NCBI GenBank assembly: GCA_947493995.1 | Contig: CANLTJ010000005.1 | Span: forward strand, 62,001 to 126,000 | Source of the DNA: an uncultured Arachnia sp. | GTDB lineage: Bacteria; Actinomycetota; Actinomycetes; Propionibacteriales; Propionibacteriaceae | Direction: 5' to 3' | Length of the DNA stretch: 64,000 nucleotides | Shown: positions 25,243 to 34,607 of the stretch, in pieces | Layout: the number at the start of each line of letters is the position of its first letter | Numbering within the stretch: the stretch's first letter is position 1 | The notes under the pieces: generated by a model | Database searches by the model: none | Seen by the model: only the letters and a program-made list of their open reading frames with translations | Told to the model about the DNA's origin: nothing | Translations under genes and position numbers: made by a program

Positions 25243-25911
25243 ATGAGTGAGCAGAACAATGTGGTGGCCATGGCCGAAGGGTTGACCGCTGACGTCTTCC
25301 ACCAGCTGTTGGAGGTCGCCATCGAGGGCAGGGGCAAGATGCCCGGAGCCCGAACGGCCGCGAAGAACCTGCTCGGCCAGCACCGCGATCCCGAGGTCGC
25401 CATCAAATGGCTGGTGAACCAGCACATCGCCTACGCCGGCGGGCAGGGTTTCGCCACCAATTGGGGTGGCTTCTTCGTGTCCATCGTCACGATCCCGGCC
25501 AACATGGCGGCGGCTGCGTTCCTGCAGGCCCGTGTTGTGGCCGGCGTCGCGCATCTGCGCGGCTACGACCTGTCCGACGCACGCGTGCGCACCGCCATCC
25601 TCATGGTCATGCTCGGCCCCGGCGCCAGCGCTGACCTCATCTCCAAGGGGGTCCTGCCCTCGTCGCCCGCCGCAATCGCCACCGCCCCCATGTTCGACGC
25701 CAAACTGGATGCCCTCGTCAGCCGCGAACTCCTGGACCGTGCCATGAACCAGATCGGCGGCAAACGCCTCGGCGTCTTCGTCGGGAAGCGGATTCCCTTC
25801 GTGGGAGGTGGCGTGGGTGCGGTCGTCGACGGCTGGAACACCAACTCCATAGCCCGGCATGCCGTCGCGGAATTCGTCAGCCGCAGGCCGAAGCTGAACT
25901 CCTGGTCTTAA
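25243..25911 (+). CDS. EcsC-family protein
   Basis: A 222-residue protein matching the EcsC family in its conserved pieces: AIKWLVNQHIAYAGGQGFATNWGG, a hydrophobic segment FFVSIVTIPANMAAAAFLQARVVAGVAHLRGYDL, and the late GGKRLGVFVGKRIPFVGGGVGAVVDGW. Function of the family is largely unknown; the name comes from the third gene of a Bacillus transporter operon. The start is fixed by AGGAGG 7 nt upstream. Its TAA is immediately adjacent to the stop of alr on the other strand (no gap), leaving no room for a separate terminator. Confidence 0.85.
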   Translation: MSEQNNVVAMAEGLTADVFHQLLEVAIEGRGKMPGARTAAKNLLGQHRDPEVAIKWLVNQHIAYAGGQGFATNWGGFFVSIVTIPANMAAAAFLQARVVAGVAHLRGYDLSDARVRTAILMVMLGPGASADLISKGVLPSSPAAIATAPMFDAKLDALVSRELLDRAMNQIGGKRLGVFVGKRIPFVGGGVGAVVDGWNTNSIARHAVAEFVSRRPKLNSWS

Positions 25912-27042
25912 TCAGACCATCCCACCGACGTATCGCCGGGGCACCCTGGGGGTGATCAGACATGTCACCTCGTAGGCGATCGTCCCCATCAGCCCTGCCA
26001 TCTCCTGGACGGTGATCTCCTCGTCGCCGCTACGCCCCACCAACACCACCTCATCCCCCACGCTCACTGACGGAGTCTCTGTTCCGAGGTCGACCATCGT
26101 CTGATCCATGCAGACGCGCCCCACGACAGGAACGCTCCTGCCGTCCACCAGCATGCGTCCCCTGTTGGACAGCAGTCGCGAGTAGCCGTCTCCATAGCCG
26201 ACGGACACCGTTCCAATCCACGTGTCGCGGGGCGCGGTCCACGTGCGTCCGTAGCCGACCGTCTCACCGGAGCGCACCCTCTTGATGAACGACAGGCGGG
26301 CAGTCCAGCGGACCACGGGCTCCGGCGCCCGGTCCGTCGGAGTGGCGGGATCCGGGCACGATCCGTAGACCATGATTCCCGGACGCACCATGGTGGTGTT
26401 CGCCAGGTCATGGCTGAGAACAGCCCCGGAGTTCGCCGCGTGGATGAAGGGCACCGGCCCAGCCACCTGCTCGACGGCGCAGGCGGCCGCGGCGAGTGTG
26501 TCAAACTGCTCCCGCGTGAAGTTCCGCCCGTCAGGGGTGTCGCTGACGGGCAGGTGCGTGTAGATCCCGCCCAGCCGCAACCAGGGATGCGCGACGATCT
26601 GCCGGGCCAGCGCGACGGCATCCTCCGGCTGGGCGCCGATGCGCCGCATGCCGGTGTCGAGGTTGAGGTGTGCCTCCGCGACCTTTTCTGCTTCCGCAGC
26701 TGCCTGCGCAAGTTCGTCGATGCCGTGCGCGTCGGCGACGGTGAATGTCACGTCGGCTGCGAGCGCCGGGGCGAGTTCCTCATGCAGCGTGATGGAGAAC
26801 TTCAGGATGGGCAGCGCTATCCCCGCGGTGCGCAGAGCAACGGCCTCACCCACAGTGGCCACTCCCAGCCACTGGGCGGAGCCCGCTTGCTGGATGCTGC
26901 GGGCAACGCGCACCAGACCGTGCCCGTAGGCGTCCGCCTTCACCGCCACCAGCACCGTGCGACCCTCCGCCAGGTCAGCGGCCAGAGCCACGTTGCGGTT
27001 CAGGGCGTCGAGATCGACGGTCAGTTCGCAGGTTGCGGGCAT
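25912..27042 (-). CDS. alr: alanine racemase
   Basis: A 376-residue PLP enzyme making D-alanine for peptidoglycan. The PLP Lys is in VAVKADAYGHG, the second catalytic Tyr in SVGYGDGYSR, and GRVCMDQ is conserved. The fold order (TIM barrel then beta domain) and length are standard. The ATG at 27042 gives MPATCELTVDLDALNRN, which fits the family start; the 13-residue extension lacks a site. It abuts the convergent EcsC gene. Confidence 0.97.
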   Translation of the reverse strand: MPATCELTVDLDALNRNVALAADLAEGRTVLVAVKADAYGHGLVRVARSIQQAGSAQWLGVATVGEAVALRTAGIALPILKFSITLHEELAPALAADVTFTVADAHGIDELAQAAAEAEKVAEAHLNLDTGMRRIGAQPEDAVALARQIVAHPWLRLGGIYTHLPVSDTPDGRNFTREQFDTLAAAACAVEQVAGPVPFIHAANSGAVLSHDLANTTMVRPGIMVYGSCPDPATPTDRAPEPVVRWTARLSFIKRVRSGETVGYGRTWTAPRDTWIGTVSVGYGDGYSRLLSNRGRMLVDGRSVPVVGRVCMDQTMVDLGTETPSVSVGDEVVLVGRSGDEEITVQEMAGLMGTIAYEVTCLITPRVPRRYVGGMV

Positions 27043-27133
27043 TGCTCCATCCTTGCGGTCCCGGACGGGGTGAACAACCACCCCGATGATCCCGCCGCGT
27101 CCCCCGCCTCCGCCACGGTGTCAGACGCGCCGA

Positions 27134-28648
27134 TCAGAAGAGCAGCGCCAGCGCCGGTTCCGCCAGGATCTCGGCGACGTCGCGCAGGAATCGTGACCCC
27201 TGCTCCCCGTCGATCAACCGGTGGTCGAAGGCGATCGTCAGGGTCGTGACCCAGCGTGGCACAAGCGATTCGATCCCGCCCTCTTCCATGACCCAGGGGC
27301 GACGATCGATCGCGCCCATGCAGAAGATGGCCGACTCGTTGCCGTTGATGATCGGGGTGCCGGCGTCGACTCCGAAAACCCCGACGTTGGTAATGGTGAA
27401 GGTGCCGCCCTGGTAGTCACCGGGTTGCAGCTTGCCCTCCTTGGCCACCACGACCAGGTGGTTGATGGCCCGGCAGAGATCCAGCAGGCTGAGCTGTTGT
27501 GCACCTTTGATGTTGGGCACCATCAATCCGCGGGGTGTGGCAGCGGCGATGCCGAGGTTCACGTCGCCGTGGTAGACGATCTCACCGGCTTCCTCATCCC
27601 ACGAGGTGTTCAGGTCGGGGTTGCGGCTGAGAGCCAGGCAGATGGCCTTGGCGTAGATCAACAGCGGCGAGATGCGCAGACCGGTGAACTCACGCCTGTT
27701 CTTGAGTGTCTCGACGAATTCCATGGTGCCGGTGACATCCACGGTCACCCATTCGGTGACGTGCACGTGCGTGTTGACCGATTTCACCATGTTCTCGGCG
27801 GTGGCCTTGCGCACGCCCCGAATCGGCACCCGGCGCTCCTTACCCGAACCCGGGCCTGAGCCCGGGGTGGGTCCGGGGTTGAAGGGGGCCCCGAAGGAGG
27901 TGGCGCCGTCGAATGCTCCCGTCGGAGTGGATTGCTGGGACGAGGAACGTTGCTGGAAGCTGGCGTGGTCGTTGATGATGCGGCCCTGGGCCGGGGCGTC
28001 CTCCATGCGCTGGAAGGCGAGGGCGGCCTCCACGTCGCGGCGCGTGATGGTGCCGTCGGGCCCGGTCCCCACCACCCCCGCGAGGTCCACATCCAGGTCC
28101 CGGGCATATTTGCGGACGGGTGGCTTGGCGCGCACGGCGTTGGGATCGGATGCCAGGACGAGCTCCGACTGGGATGGCCCGACGCCCGGTCCCGGCAGTG
28201 GATCGCCCACGGCCTCGGCGGTGTTCTGGCCGGCGGGCTGGACTTCGTCGGGCCGCCGGCTCGGCTCGTGTGGCTCGTAGGAATCGCTGAGCGCTTGGGT
28301 GAGCTCCGGGTCGCGGTCCGCGCGCTGCCTGCGACGGCGTCGGCTCGGCCCGGTGTCGGAGGCGCCGTAACCCACCAGATTGGGTTCCTGTGCGACCTCT
28401 GCCTCGTCCTGACCGTCCTCGATCTCGACGATGGGTGTGCCCACCTCGACTGTGGAGCCCTCCTCCACCAGGAGACCCGTGATCTCCCCTGCGAAGGGAG
28501 AGGGCAGTTCCACCACCGATTTGGACGTCTCGATCTCCACCAGCACGTCGTTGACCTCGATGGTCTCACCCACCGTGACCCGCCAGGCAACGATCTCGGC
28601 CTCCACGAGACCCTCACCGGGGTCGGGCAGACGGAATTGGCGCTTCAT
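27134..28648 (-). CDS. bkdC: branched-chain 2-oxoacid dehydrogenase E2 (dihydrolipoyl acyltransferase)
   Basis: A 504-residue E2 core subunit. One N-terminal lipoyl domain (1-78) has the lipoylated Lys in IETSKSVVEL; a long Pro/Gln/Ser linker follows. The peripheral subunit-binding domain is about 180-215 (KPPVRKYARDLDVDLAGVVGTG). The catalytic domain ends with TIAFDHRLIDGEQGSRFL, containing the DHRxxDG active site. It transfers branched acyl groups to CoA, feeding leucine, isoleucine and valine breakdown and branched-chain fatty-acid primers. Third gene of the operon; no E3 gene is present here, so the general lipoamide dehydrogenase must serve. Confidence 0.93.
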   Translation of the reverse strand: MKRQFRLPDPGEGLVEAEIVAWRVTVGETIEVNDVLVEIETSKSVVELPSPFAGEITGLLVEEGSTVEVGTPIVEIEDGQDEAEVAQEPNLVGYGASDTGPSRRRRRQRADRDPELTQALSDSYEPHEPSRRPDEVQPAGQNTAEAVGDPLPGPGVGPSQSELVLASDPNAVRAKPPVRKYARDLDVDLAGVVGTGPDGTITRRDVEAALAFQRMEDAPAQGRIINDHASFQQRSSSQQSTPTGAFDGATSFGAPFNPGPTPGSGPGSGKERRVPIRGVRKATAENMVKSVNTHVHVTEWVTVDVTGTMEFVETLKNRREFTGLRISPLLIYAKAICLALSRNPDLNTSWDEEAGEIVYHGDVNLGIAAATPRGLMVPNIKGAQQLSLLDLCRAINHLVVVAKEGKLQPGDYQGGTFTITNVGVFGVDAGTPIINGNESAIFCMGAIDRRPWVMEEGGIESLVPRWVTTLTIAFDHRLIDGEQGSRFLRDVAEILAEPALALLF

Positions 28649-28657
28649 GCGTAGCTC

Positions 28658-29635
28658 CTAGTAGGCCAGGGACGCGTCAACGGCGTCCATGATTCGGTCG
28701 ACTCCGGGAAGGAACTCGTCCTCAATCTTCGACGGCGGGTACGGCGTGTCGTAACCGGTGACGCGCAGGACGGGCGACTCCATGACGTAGAACAGATCCT
28801 TGTGCAGCCGGGCGGCAATCTCCGCCCCGACGCCGAGCGTGCGGTGTGCCTCATGCACGACGATGGCCCGACGGGTGCGCCGGATGGAGCCGGTGATCGT
28901 GACCCAGTCGATGGGGCTGAGCGTGCGCAGGTCGATCACCTCCAGTGAATGGCCCTCCTCGGCTGCCACCTCCGCGGCATCCAGGGCGGTCTTGACCATC
29001 GGGCCGTACGCCAGCACGGTGGCGTCGGTGCCGTAGCGCAGCACGTTTGCCTGGTGCATTGGTTGCGGACGGGCGGAGAAGTTGACCTGGCCCTTGGCGT
29101 GGTAGCGGCGCTTGGGTTCCAGGAAGACCACCGGATCGTCCGAGGAGATGGCCTGCTGGATCATCCAGTAGGCATCGTTCGGCGAGCTGCAGGTGACCAC
29201 TTTCAGTCCCGGCGTGTGGACGAAGTAGGCCTCGGGGGACTCGGAGTGGTGCTCAATGGCCCCGACGCCACCGCCGTAGGGAATCCGGATGACGATCGGC
29301 ATCTTCACACGGCCGGAGGTGCGGGCGTGCAGCTTCGCCACTTGGGTGACGATCTGGTCGAATCCCGGGAAGACGAATCCGTCGAACTGAATCTCCACCA
29401 CGGGGCGATATCCCCGCATGGCCAGCCCTACGGCGGTGCCGACGATCCCGGACTCGGCGAGGGGGGAATCCACCACCCGGTTCTCCCCGAACTCGGCCTG
29501 GAGCCCTTCGGTGATCCGGAAGACGCCACCCAGCTTGCCGATGTCCTCGCCGGCGAGCATCACCTTGGGGTTGGCCTGCAGGGATCGACGCAGGCCGCGG
29601 TTCAGTGCCTTGGCAAGTGTCAGTGTCTCGCTCAT
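28658..29635 (-). CDS. bkdB: branched-chain 2-oxoacid dehydrogenase E1 beta subunit
   Basis: A 325-residue subunit of the thiamine-diphosphate E1. Conserved pieces: LAGEDIGKLGGVF, VVDSPLAESGIVGTAVGLAMRGYRPVVEIQF, HHSESPEAYFVHTPGLKVV, DPVVFLEPKR and VVHEAHRT. It forms the alpha2-beta2 tetramer with the product of the preceding gene. Its ATG overlaps the E1-alpha stop (ATGA); nine bases separate it from the E2 gene. The His-His-Ser stretch and overall pattern favour branched-chain over pyruvate dehydrogenase, together with the operon order. Confidence 0.93.
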   Translation of the reverse strand: MSETLTLAKALNRGLRRSLQANPKVMLAGEDIGKLGGVFRITEGLQAEFGENRVVDSPLAESGIVGTAVGLAMRGYRPVVEIQFDGFVFPGFDQIVTQVAKLHARTSGRVKMPIVIRIPYGGGVGAIEHHSESPEAYFVHTPGLKVVTCSSPNDAYWMIQQAISSDDPVVFLEPKRRYHAKGQVNFSARPQPMHQANVLRYGTDATVLAYGPMVKTALDAAEVAAEEGHSLEVIDLRTLSPIDWVTITGSIRRTRRAIVVHEAHRTLGVGAEIAARLHKDLFYVMESPVLRVTGYDTPYPPSKIEDEFLPGVDRIMDAVDASLAY

Positions 29636-30735
29636 GCTGGCTCCTCGAAGGTGGCGAGGTAATCGGCGTACTCCCGGCGTTGTTCCTCCAACGCCACGGA
29701 CTCCTCGGCGAAGACGGTCCGGAACTGCTCGTCCATCGTCTTGTCGGTCAAGGTGGCGATGGAGGCCCGGATGCTGGCTCCGTAGTCCTTGGCCTCCTCA
29801 TCCAGCGACGCCATGTGTGCGTCGTCGACGGCTCCCTCGTTGCGCAGGTACGTGGTGAGCCGGGCGATGGGATCGCGCCCACGCCACTCCTCGGTCTCGG
29901 CGTTGCGTCGGTACTTGGAGGGGTCGTCGGAGGTGGTGTGTGCGCCCATGCGGTACGTGAAGGCCTCGATGAAGGCCGGGCCCTCGCCCTGACGGGCGCG
30001 ATTGAACGCCCACTGGCTGGTGGCGTGCACCGCGAGCACGTCGTTGCCGTCCACCTGGATGCCGGGGAATCCAAACCCGCGCGCGCGCTGGAACAAGGGA
30101 ATGCGGGACTGCAGGCCCATGGGTTCGGAGATGGCGTACTGGTTGTTCTGGCAGAAGAACACCACCGGAGCGTTGTAGCTGGCCGCGAAGACGTAGGCCT
30201 CGTTGACGTCGCCCTGCGACGCGGCACCGTCGCCGTGGTAGGCCACCACCATGGCGTTCTCGTCCGGGTTGTCATTGCCCACCATGCCGTCGTACTGCAG
30301 TCCCATGGCGTAGCCGGTGGCATGCAGCGTCTGTGAGCCGATGATGATCTGGTAATTGCGGAAGCGCTCCAGCAACTCCCACTCACCGGCGTCGCAGCCG
30401 CGGAAGAGCGCCAGAATTTGGCTCAAAGGAACGCCGAGGCACATGGCGACGGCGTGCTCGCGGTAGGTGGGGAACACCACATCCCGGGCCATCAGCGCCC
30501 GGGCGGAACCCACCTGCGACGCTTCCTGGCCCAGGACAGGCGGCCACAGGCCCAGCTCTCCATGTCTTTGCAGCGCGGTGGCCTCGGTGTCGAACCTGCG
30601 GGCCAGCACCATGTCGCGCAGATAGCCCACAACATCCTCCGTACTGCCGGTGAACTCGAAATCATCGTGTTCCACCCGCACACCCTCGGGGGTCAGAAGC
30701 TGGACCATGTTCTCGCTCTGTCCTTGCACCTGCAT
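29632..30735 (-). CDS. bkdA: branched-chain 2-oxoacid dehydrogenase E1 alpha subunit
   Basis: A 367-residue thiamine-diphosphate E1 subunit. The cofactor motif runs from GDGAASQGDVNEA to FCQNNQYAIS. YRMGAHTTSDDPSKYR is the phosphorylation-loop region typical of branched-chain and pyruvate E1-alpha. It decarboxylates the 2-oxoacids of Val, Leu and Ile. The first ATG (30735) directly abuts GGAAGG; the ATG at 30708 has AAGGAC at better spacing and could be the real start (nine residues shorter). A palindromic operator pair lies immediately upstream. Confidence 0.92.
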   Translation of the reverse strand: MQVQGQSENMVQLLTPEGVRVEHDDFEFTGSTEDVVGYLRDMVLARRFDTEATALQRHGELGLWPPVLGQEASQVGSARALMARDVVFPTYREHAVAMCLGVPLSQILALFRGCDAGEWELLERFRNYQIIIGSQTLHATGYAMGLQYDGMVGNDNPDENAMVVAYHGDGAASQGDVNEAYVFAASYNAPVVFFCQNNQYAISEPMGLQSRIPLFQRARGFGFPGIQVDGNDVLAVHATSQWAFNRARQGEGPAFIEAFTYRMGAHTTSDDPSKYRRNAETEEWRGRDPIARLTTYLRNEGAVDDAHMASLDEEAKDYGASIRASIATLTDKTMDEQFRTVFAEESVALEEQRREYADYLATFEEPA

Positions 30736-30748
30736 CCTTCCTGTGCGT

Positions 30749-30780
30749 TACCTACGCAACCGTAGCTTACGGCGCCGTAG
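30749..30780 (-). promoter_or_regulatory. paired palindromic operators before the bkd operon
   Basis: 30749-30768 (plus strand TACCTACGCAACCGTAGCTT) is the reverse complement of a near-copy of the desaturase operator at 46040-46059: 17 of 20 positions match, including the entire CTACGGTTGCGTAGGT core. Directly next to it, TACGGCGCCGTA (30768-30779) is a perfect 12-bp palindrome with the same TACGG half-site. Centres are 15 bp apart. The two sites cover the likely promoter of the E1-alpha gene. Confidence 0.7.
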
Positions 30781-30869
30781 CCCTCCCAAGCGGGCTCCGG
30801 CCCCGCCCGAGTGTTGGCGAGAGCCCGGCGATCTGACAAGACACTACTCACCAACAGTTTCTCAGCCCC

Positions 30870-30898
30870 TTGACGTTCCGGGGCTGTATTGGGACAGT
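30870..30898 (+). promoter_or_regulatory. promoter of the secreted 5'-nucleotidase gene
   Basis: TTGACG (30870-30875), 17 bp, GACAGT (30893-30898). The start of transcription would lie about 50 nt before the ATG at 30958. Confidence 0.5.
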
Positions 30899-30957
30899 GG
30901 GTGTCTCTTCTCATCCACAGTGTGCCAATGGGGGCATGCACGACAACGGAGTACTGC

Positions 30958-33351
30958 ATGAAAAAACCATTCTCGCGCGGGGCATCAACCCTCGCCGCGT
31001 CCGCTCTCATGCTCGGGGGCATGACCTTCGCTGCTGGCGGCGGTGTCGCCCAAGCGGCACCGGGTGACAGTTGTGACGATCCTCGAAAGGTCTCGGTCTT
31101 CGAGTTCAACGATTTCCACGGCCGCATCAGCCGGGCCGCCGGGCTCTTCACCCCGGTCGAAGAGGCTCGCGCCGAGATGGGCGAGGACAACGTCCTTCTG
31201 GTCAGCACCGGGGACAACATCGGCGGGTCCACGTTCGATTCCTTCATCAACGACGACAACCCGACGATCGACATCATGAACGCGGCCGGCGTCGAGGCGA
31301 TCGCCACGGGCAACCATGAATTCGACAAGGGCTGGGCCGATCTCTCGGAGCGGGTCATCCCCCGGATGGAAGTCCCGCACACCAGCACGAACATCTACGA
31401 CGCAGGCACCACCACGGTCGCGGATCCGCTCGAGGAGTACGTCCTCTTCGAGAAGGGCGGCGTCACCATCGCCTACGTGGGTGCCGTCACCGGCGACCTC
31501 CCCTCGCTCGTCTCCCCCGCCGGCATCACCGAGATCGACACGGGCGACCCCGTCGAGGCGGTGAACCGTGTCGGCAACATGATCGTCGAGCAGGACCTGG
31601 CCGACATCGTCATTGCTGGTTTCCACGAGGGCGCGCCCGACGGCGAGGCGACCCCCGAGGAGAACGCCGCCATGTCTCCGGCCTTCGATGACATCTACAA
31701 CGGGCTGGACCAAGGCGTCTTCGACGTGGTCTTCAACGGACACACCCACGAGGTCTACAACTGGGAGACCCTCGACGAGAAGCCCCTGATGCAGGCCGGC
31801 CAGTACGCCGAACACATGTCCCGGGTGGATCTGATGATCAACAGCAGCGCAGGCGAGCTGTGCTCCTTCGAGGCCACCACCATTGAAGCCGCTGAGGAAC
31901 CGGACATGGACCTGGACCGCATCGCGGCCATTCAGGCGATTGCCGAGCAGGCCGCGGCCGACGCGGCGGAACTGGGCGCCGAGCCCGTCGGCGTGGCCAA
32001 TGAAGCCATCAGCACACCGCTGGCCGGAGATTCCGGTACCCGCAACGTGGAGTCGCCGATGACGAACATGGTGGCCCAGATGTTCAAGGAGCAGCTGCAG
32101 ACCGAAGAGAATGCCGACTCCTTCATCGGCATCCAGAACCCGGGTGGCACGCGGGACAGCTTTGACGCCGGAACCATCACCTATGAGGAGGCAGCCAACG
32201 TCACACCGTTCGCCAACAGCCTCATGACCATTCAGCTCACGGGCGCTCAGTTCAAGATGGTCCTCGAGCAGCAGTGGCAACCCGCGGAAAGCTCCAGGCC
32301 GTTCCTGGCACTGGGCCTCTCTGACAATGTGTCCTACACCCTGGATGAGTCCCGCGATGAGGGGGACCGCATCACCTCCATCAGCATCGACGGCGAGCCC
32401 ATCAACATGGAGAAGCTCTACACCCTCGGTTCCGGCAGCTTCCTGATCAGCGGTGGCGACAACTTCTTCGCATTCAACGAGGGCATCAACATGATGGATT
32501 CCGGTCGCGTCGACCTCGAAGCCTTCGTGGACTGGATCGACAGCTACGACGATCTTTCTCCTGACTACACCAAGCGGGGCGTCTCCGCGCCGACAGTCGC
32601 CGGTAGCCTCACCGTGGGTGCAGCTCCCGTGGAATACGTCTTCGGCCAGCCTCTGGAAGGAGGCGTCCAGGTGGACACGCTCGACATGCTGCTCGACCCC
32701 TCCCTCGGGGATGCTGTCTCCCCACCGATGCCCAACACCACCATCAACGCCTACATCGGCGACGAGATGGTCGGCGGCGGCGATGTGGTTGATGGCGTCG
32801 GTACCGTGCAGGTGGCAATCGCCACGGACACGGACATTCAGGCCGGCAACAACGTCATCGACTTCGTGGTGCAGGACTCCGGCACGGTCATCAGCCTTCC
32901 GGTCACCGTGAAGGCCGCGGCGGGTGGCCTGAACAGGCCCGTCGACCTCTACACGACCCCCGGGTACCACAAGGTCAACGGACGCCAATGGATCACGGCC
33001 TGTGAGCCGTACTCCATCACCGAACGTTGCACCACCTTCATCTACGGCACCGACGTGCAGAGCATCAACGGCAAGATCGTGAAGCGCAACGGTTGGATGT
33101 TCAACAACTTGACGTACAAGCCGTCGCGGCGCAGCGCCTGGACGAACAATCCGCTGGGCTATGCCGGCTCGTGGACCTCGGACGAGGGCCGCAGGTGGAT
33201 GACGGAATGCGACACGGCTCGGACCGGCAACAACGCCTGCCGTTCCTACATCGAATCGCGCGTCGTCGAATCCATCCAACAGCCCAACGGCTCGTACAAC
33301 TACAGGATGACCACCAAGTTCATCTTCAACAACATCGTTCAGTTCTCGTAA
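30958..33351 (+). CDS. secreted 5'-nucleotidase/UshA-type metallophosphoesterase with C-terminal duplicated Cys domain
   Basis: A 797-residue exported enzyme. The ATG at 30958 starts a signal peptide (residues 1-35, ending AQAA) and has CGGAG upstream. The metallophosphoesterase domain shows FNDFHGRI, STGDNIGGS, TGNHEFDKG and NGHTHE, the dimetal ligands. The 5'-nucleotidase C-domain follows (about 345-530; NPGGTRDSF, GSFLISGGDNFF). A beta-rich Ig-like stretch (545-655) precedes the last 136 residues, which match the N-terminal domain of the secreted protein at 13330-15033. Family members dephosphorylate extracellular nucleotides to recover nucleosides and phosphate. Fusion of the C-terminal domain is unusual and suggests wall or surface attachment. 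Confidence 0.92.
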   Translation: MKKPFSRGASTLAASALMLGGMTFAAGGGVAQAAPGDSCDDPRKVSVFEFNDFHGRISRAAGLFTPVEEARAEMGEDNVLLVSTGDNIGGSTFDSFINDDNPTIDIMNAAGVEAIATGNHEFDKGWADLSERVIPRMEVPHTSTNIYDAGTTTVADPLEEYVLFEKGGVTIAYVGAVTGDLPSLVSPAGITEIDTGDPVEAVNRVGNMIVEQDLADIVIAGFHEGAPDGEATPEENAAMSPAFDDIYNGLDQGVFDVVFNGHTHEVYNWETLDEKPLMQAGQYAEHMSRVDLMINSSAGELCSFEATTIEAAEEPDMDLDRIAAIQAIAEQAAADAAELGAEPVGVANEAISTPLAGDSGTRNVESPMTNMVAQMFKEQLQTEENADSFIGIQNPGGTRDSFDAGTITYEEAANVTPFANSLMTIQLTGAQFKMVLEQQWQPAESSRPFLALGLSDNVSYTLDESRDEGDRITSISIDGEPINMEKLYTLGSGSFLISGGDNFFAFNEGINMMDSGRVDLEAFVDWIDSYDDLSPDYTKRGVSAPTVAGSLTVGAAPVEYVFGQPLEGGVQVDTLDMLLDPSLGDAVSPPMPNTTINAYIGDEMVGGGDVVDGVGTVQVAIATDTDIQAGNNVIDFVVQDSGTVISLPVTVKAAAGGLNRPVDLYTTPGYHKVNGRQWITACEPYSITERCTTFIYGTDVQSINGKIVKRNGWMFNNLTYKPSRRSAWTNNPLGYAGSWTSDEGRRWMTECDTARTGNNACRSYIESRVVESIQQPNGSYNYRMTTKFIFNNIVQFS
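32941..33348 (+). repeat. second copy of the duplicated secreted domain
   Basis: Codes residues 662-797 of the 5'-nucleotidase, beginning VDLYTT. Identical order of landmarks to the copy at 14527-14946: VNGRQW, CEPYS, a C near +30, FNNLTY, NPL, TECDT, CRSY, FNNIV. Four Cys are kept, two per half. Confidence 0.8.
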
Positions 33352-33370
33352 CTGATTCGATCTGAGTTTG

Positions 33371-33401
33371 AGGAGGCCGGGCCCGATGGGTCCGGCCTCC
33401 T
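33371..33401 (+). terminator. terminator hairpin after the 5'-nucleotidase gene
   Basis: Fourteen base pairs including one G-U (AGGAGGCCGG at 33371-33380 pairs with 33392-33401, continuing inward) with a 3-nt loop. It lies 20 bases after the stop. The downstream T content is low, as is common in high-GC terminators. Confidence 0.75.
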
Positions 33402-33505
33402 CCGCGTTCTGGCGAGCAATCGCGGGTTCTGGTTCGCAACTTCGCCTCAATGGGGCTGGGGACCGGTCGTGGCCCAAGTTGCGAACCAAATCCGTCCCCC
33501 ATTCG

Positions 33506-34507
33506 TCAAACTCCAGCGAGCGTGGCCACCAGCACCGCCTTGATGGTGTGCATGCGGTTCTCGGCCTGGTCGAAGACGATGCTGGCCTCCGATTCGAACA
33601 CCTCGTCAGTGACCTCGAGTCCCTCCATGCCGGTCAGCTGATAGATCTCCTCACCGAGGCTGGTGGCGCGGTCATGGAAGGCTGGCAGGCAGTGCATGAC
33701 CTTCACGTCGTCGTTGCCCGTGGCGGCCAGCATTGCGGCATTCACCTGGTAGGGCCGCAGCAGCGCGACTCGCTCTGCCCACAGCTCCATCGGCTCCCCC
33801 AGTGACACCCACACGTCCGTGGAGATGAAGTCGACCCCCCGCACGCCTTCCTCGACGTCATCGGTCACGGTGATGCGGGCTTCCGTGGTGCTGGCCACCT
33901 CGTGGGCCAGCGCGAGGACGTCGGGAGATGTCTGCTGCTGTGACGGCGCGACCATGCGGATGTCCATGCCCATCATTGCGGCCGAGACCAGCGTCGAGTT
34001 GCCGACGTTGTTGCGCACGTCGCCCACGAAGGCGCAACTGATCTCGCGAAGGGGTTTGCGGGAGTGCTCCATCATGGTCAGGTGGTCCGCCAGCATCTGG
34101 GTGGGATGCCAGTCATCGCTGAGACCGTTATACACGGGTACGCCGGCGTGTTCGGCGAGGGTCTGGACGACGTCCTGACCCGCCCCTCGATACTGGATGC
34201 CGTCGTACCAGCGGCCCAGCACGCGGGCAGTGTCGGCGGGTGATTCCTTGTGTCCGATCTGCGAGCCGGCAGGATCCAGGTACGTGGTGCGCCCCCCCTG
34301 GTCAGCCATGGCCACCTCGAAAGCGCAGCGGGTGCGGGTGGACGTCTTCTCGAACAGCAGGGCGACGTTCTTGCCCACCAGAGCTGGCCGCTCCTTGCCT
34401 GCGCGCCGCTCAGCCTTCAGCTGGCCTGCCAGGTCCAGCAGGTGCCTCCATTCATCCGCCGTGAGATCGAGCTCCTTGCAGAAGCTGCGGCCAGTGAGGT
34501 TCTCCAC
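33506..34507 (-). CDS. argF: ornithine carbamoyltransferase
   Basis: A 333-residue enzyme joining carbamoyl phosphate and ornithine to citrulline. The carbamoyl-phosphate site is [12 protein letters not shown], and the ornithine/catalytic site is [19 protein letters not shown] and [12 protein letters not shown] are also typical. The sequence resembles the ArcB/E. coli ArgF branch, used both in synthesis and in the arginine deiminase route. No other arginine genes are next to it, so the direction cannot be settled; arcB is an alternative symbol. Confidence 0.93.
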   Translation of the reverse strand: MENLTGRSFCKELDLTADEWRHLLDLAGQLKAERRAGKERPALVGKNVALLFEKTSTRTRCAFEVAMADQGGRTTYLDPAGSQIGHKESPADTARVLGRWYDGIQYRGAGQDVVQTLAEHAGVPVYNGLSDDWHPTQMLADHLTMMEHSRKPLREISCAFVGDVRNNVGNSTLVSAAMMGMDIRMVAPSQQQTSPDVLALAHEVASTTEARITVTDDVEEGVRGVDFISTDVWVSLGEPMELWAERVALLRPYQVNAAMLAATGNDDVKVMHCLPAFHDRATSLGEEIYQLTGMEGLEVTDEVFESEASIVFDQAENRMHTIKAVLVATLAGV

Positions 34508-34553
34508 GTCGTCGTCTCCTAAGTTTGTGATTGGTGGACTGAACCTACGCCAC

Positions 34554-34599
34554 TAGCTGTGGCCTGGCCGCCGGTCTACCAGCGGCTGCGCCACAGCTA
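34554..34599. repeat. 10-bp perfect inverted repeat upstream of argF
   Basis: TAGCTGTGGC (34554-34563) and GCCACAGCTA (34590-34599) are exact inverse copies with a 26-nt loop that is itself partly self-complementary. Situated 47-92 bases before argF, so it could be an operator or mRNA structure; also downstream of the phosphatase gene. Confidence 0.55.
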
Positions 34600-34607
34600 A
34601 GACCGAA

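Noticed and set aside
30985..33489. Minus-strand 834-residue open frame across the 5'-nucleotidase
   Set aside because: Antisense shadow of a high-GC gene, with Val/Gly/His-rich random content; the plus-strand product has full family motifs.
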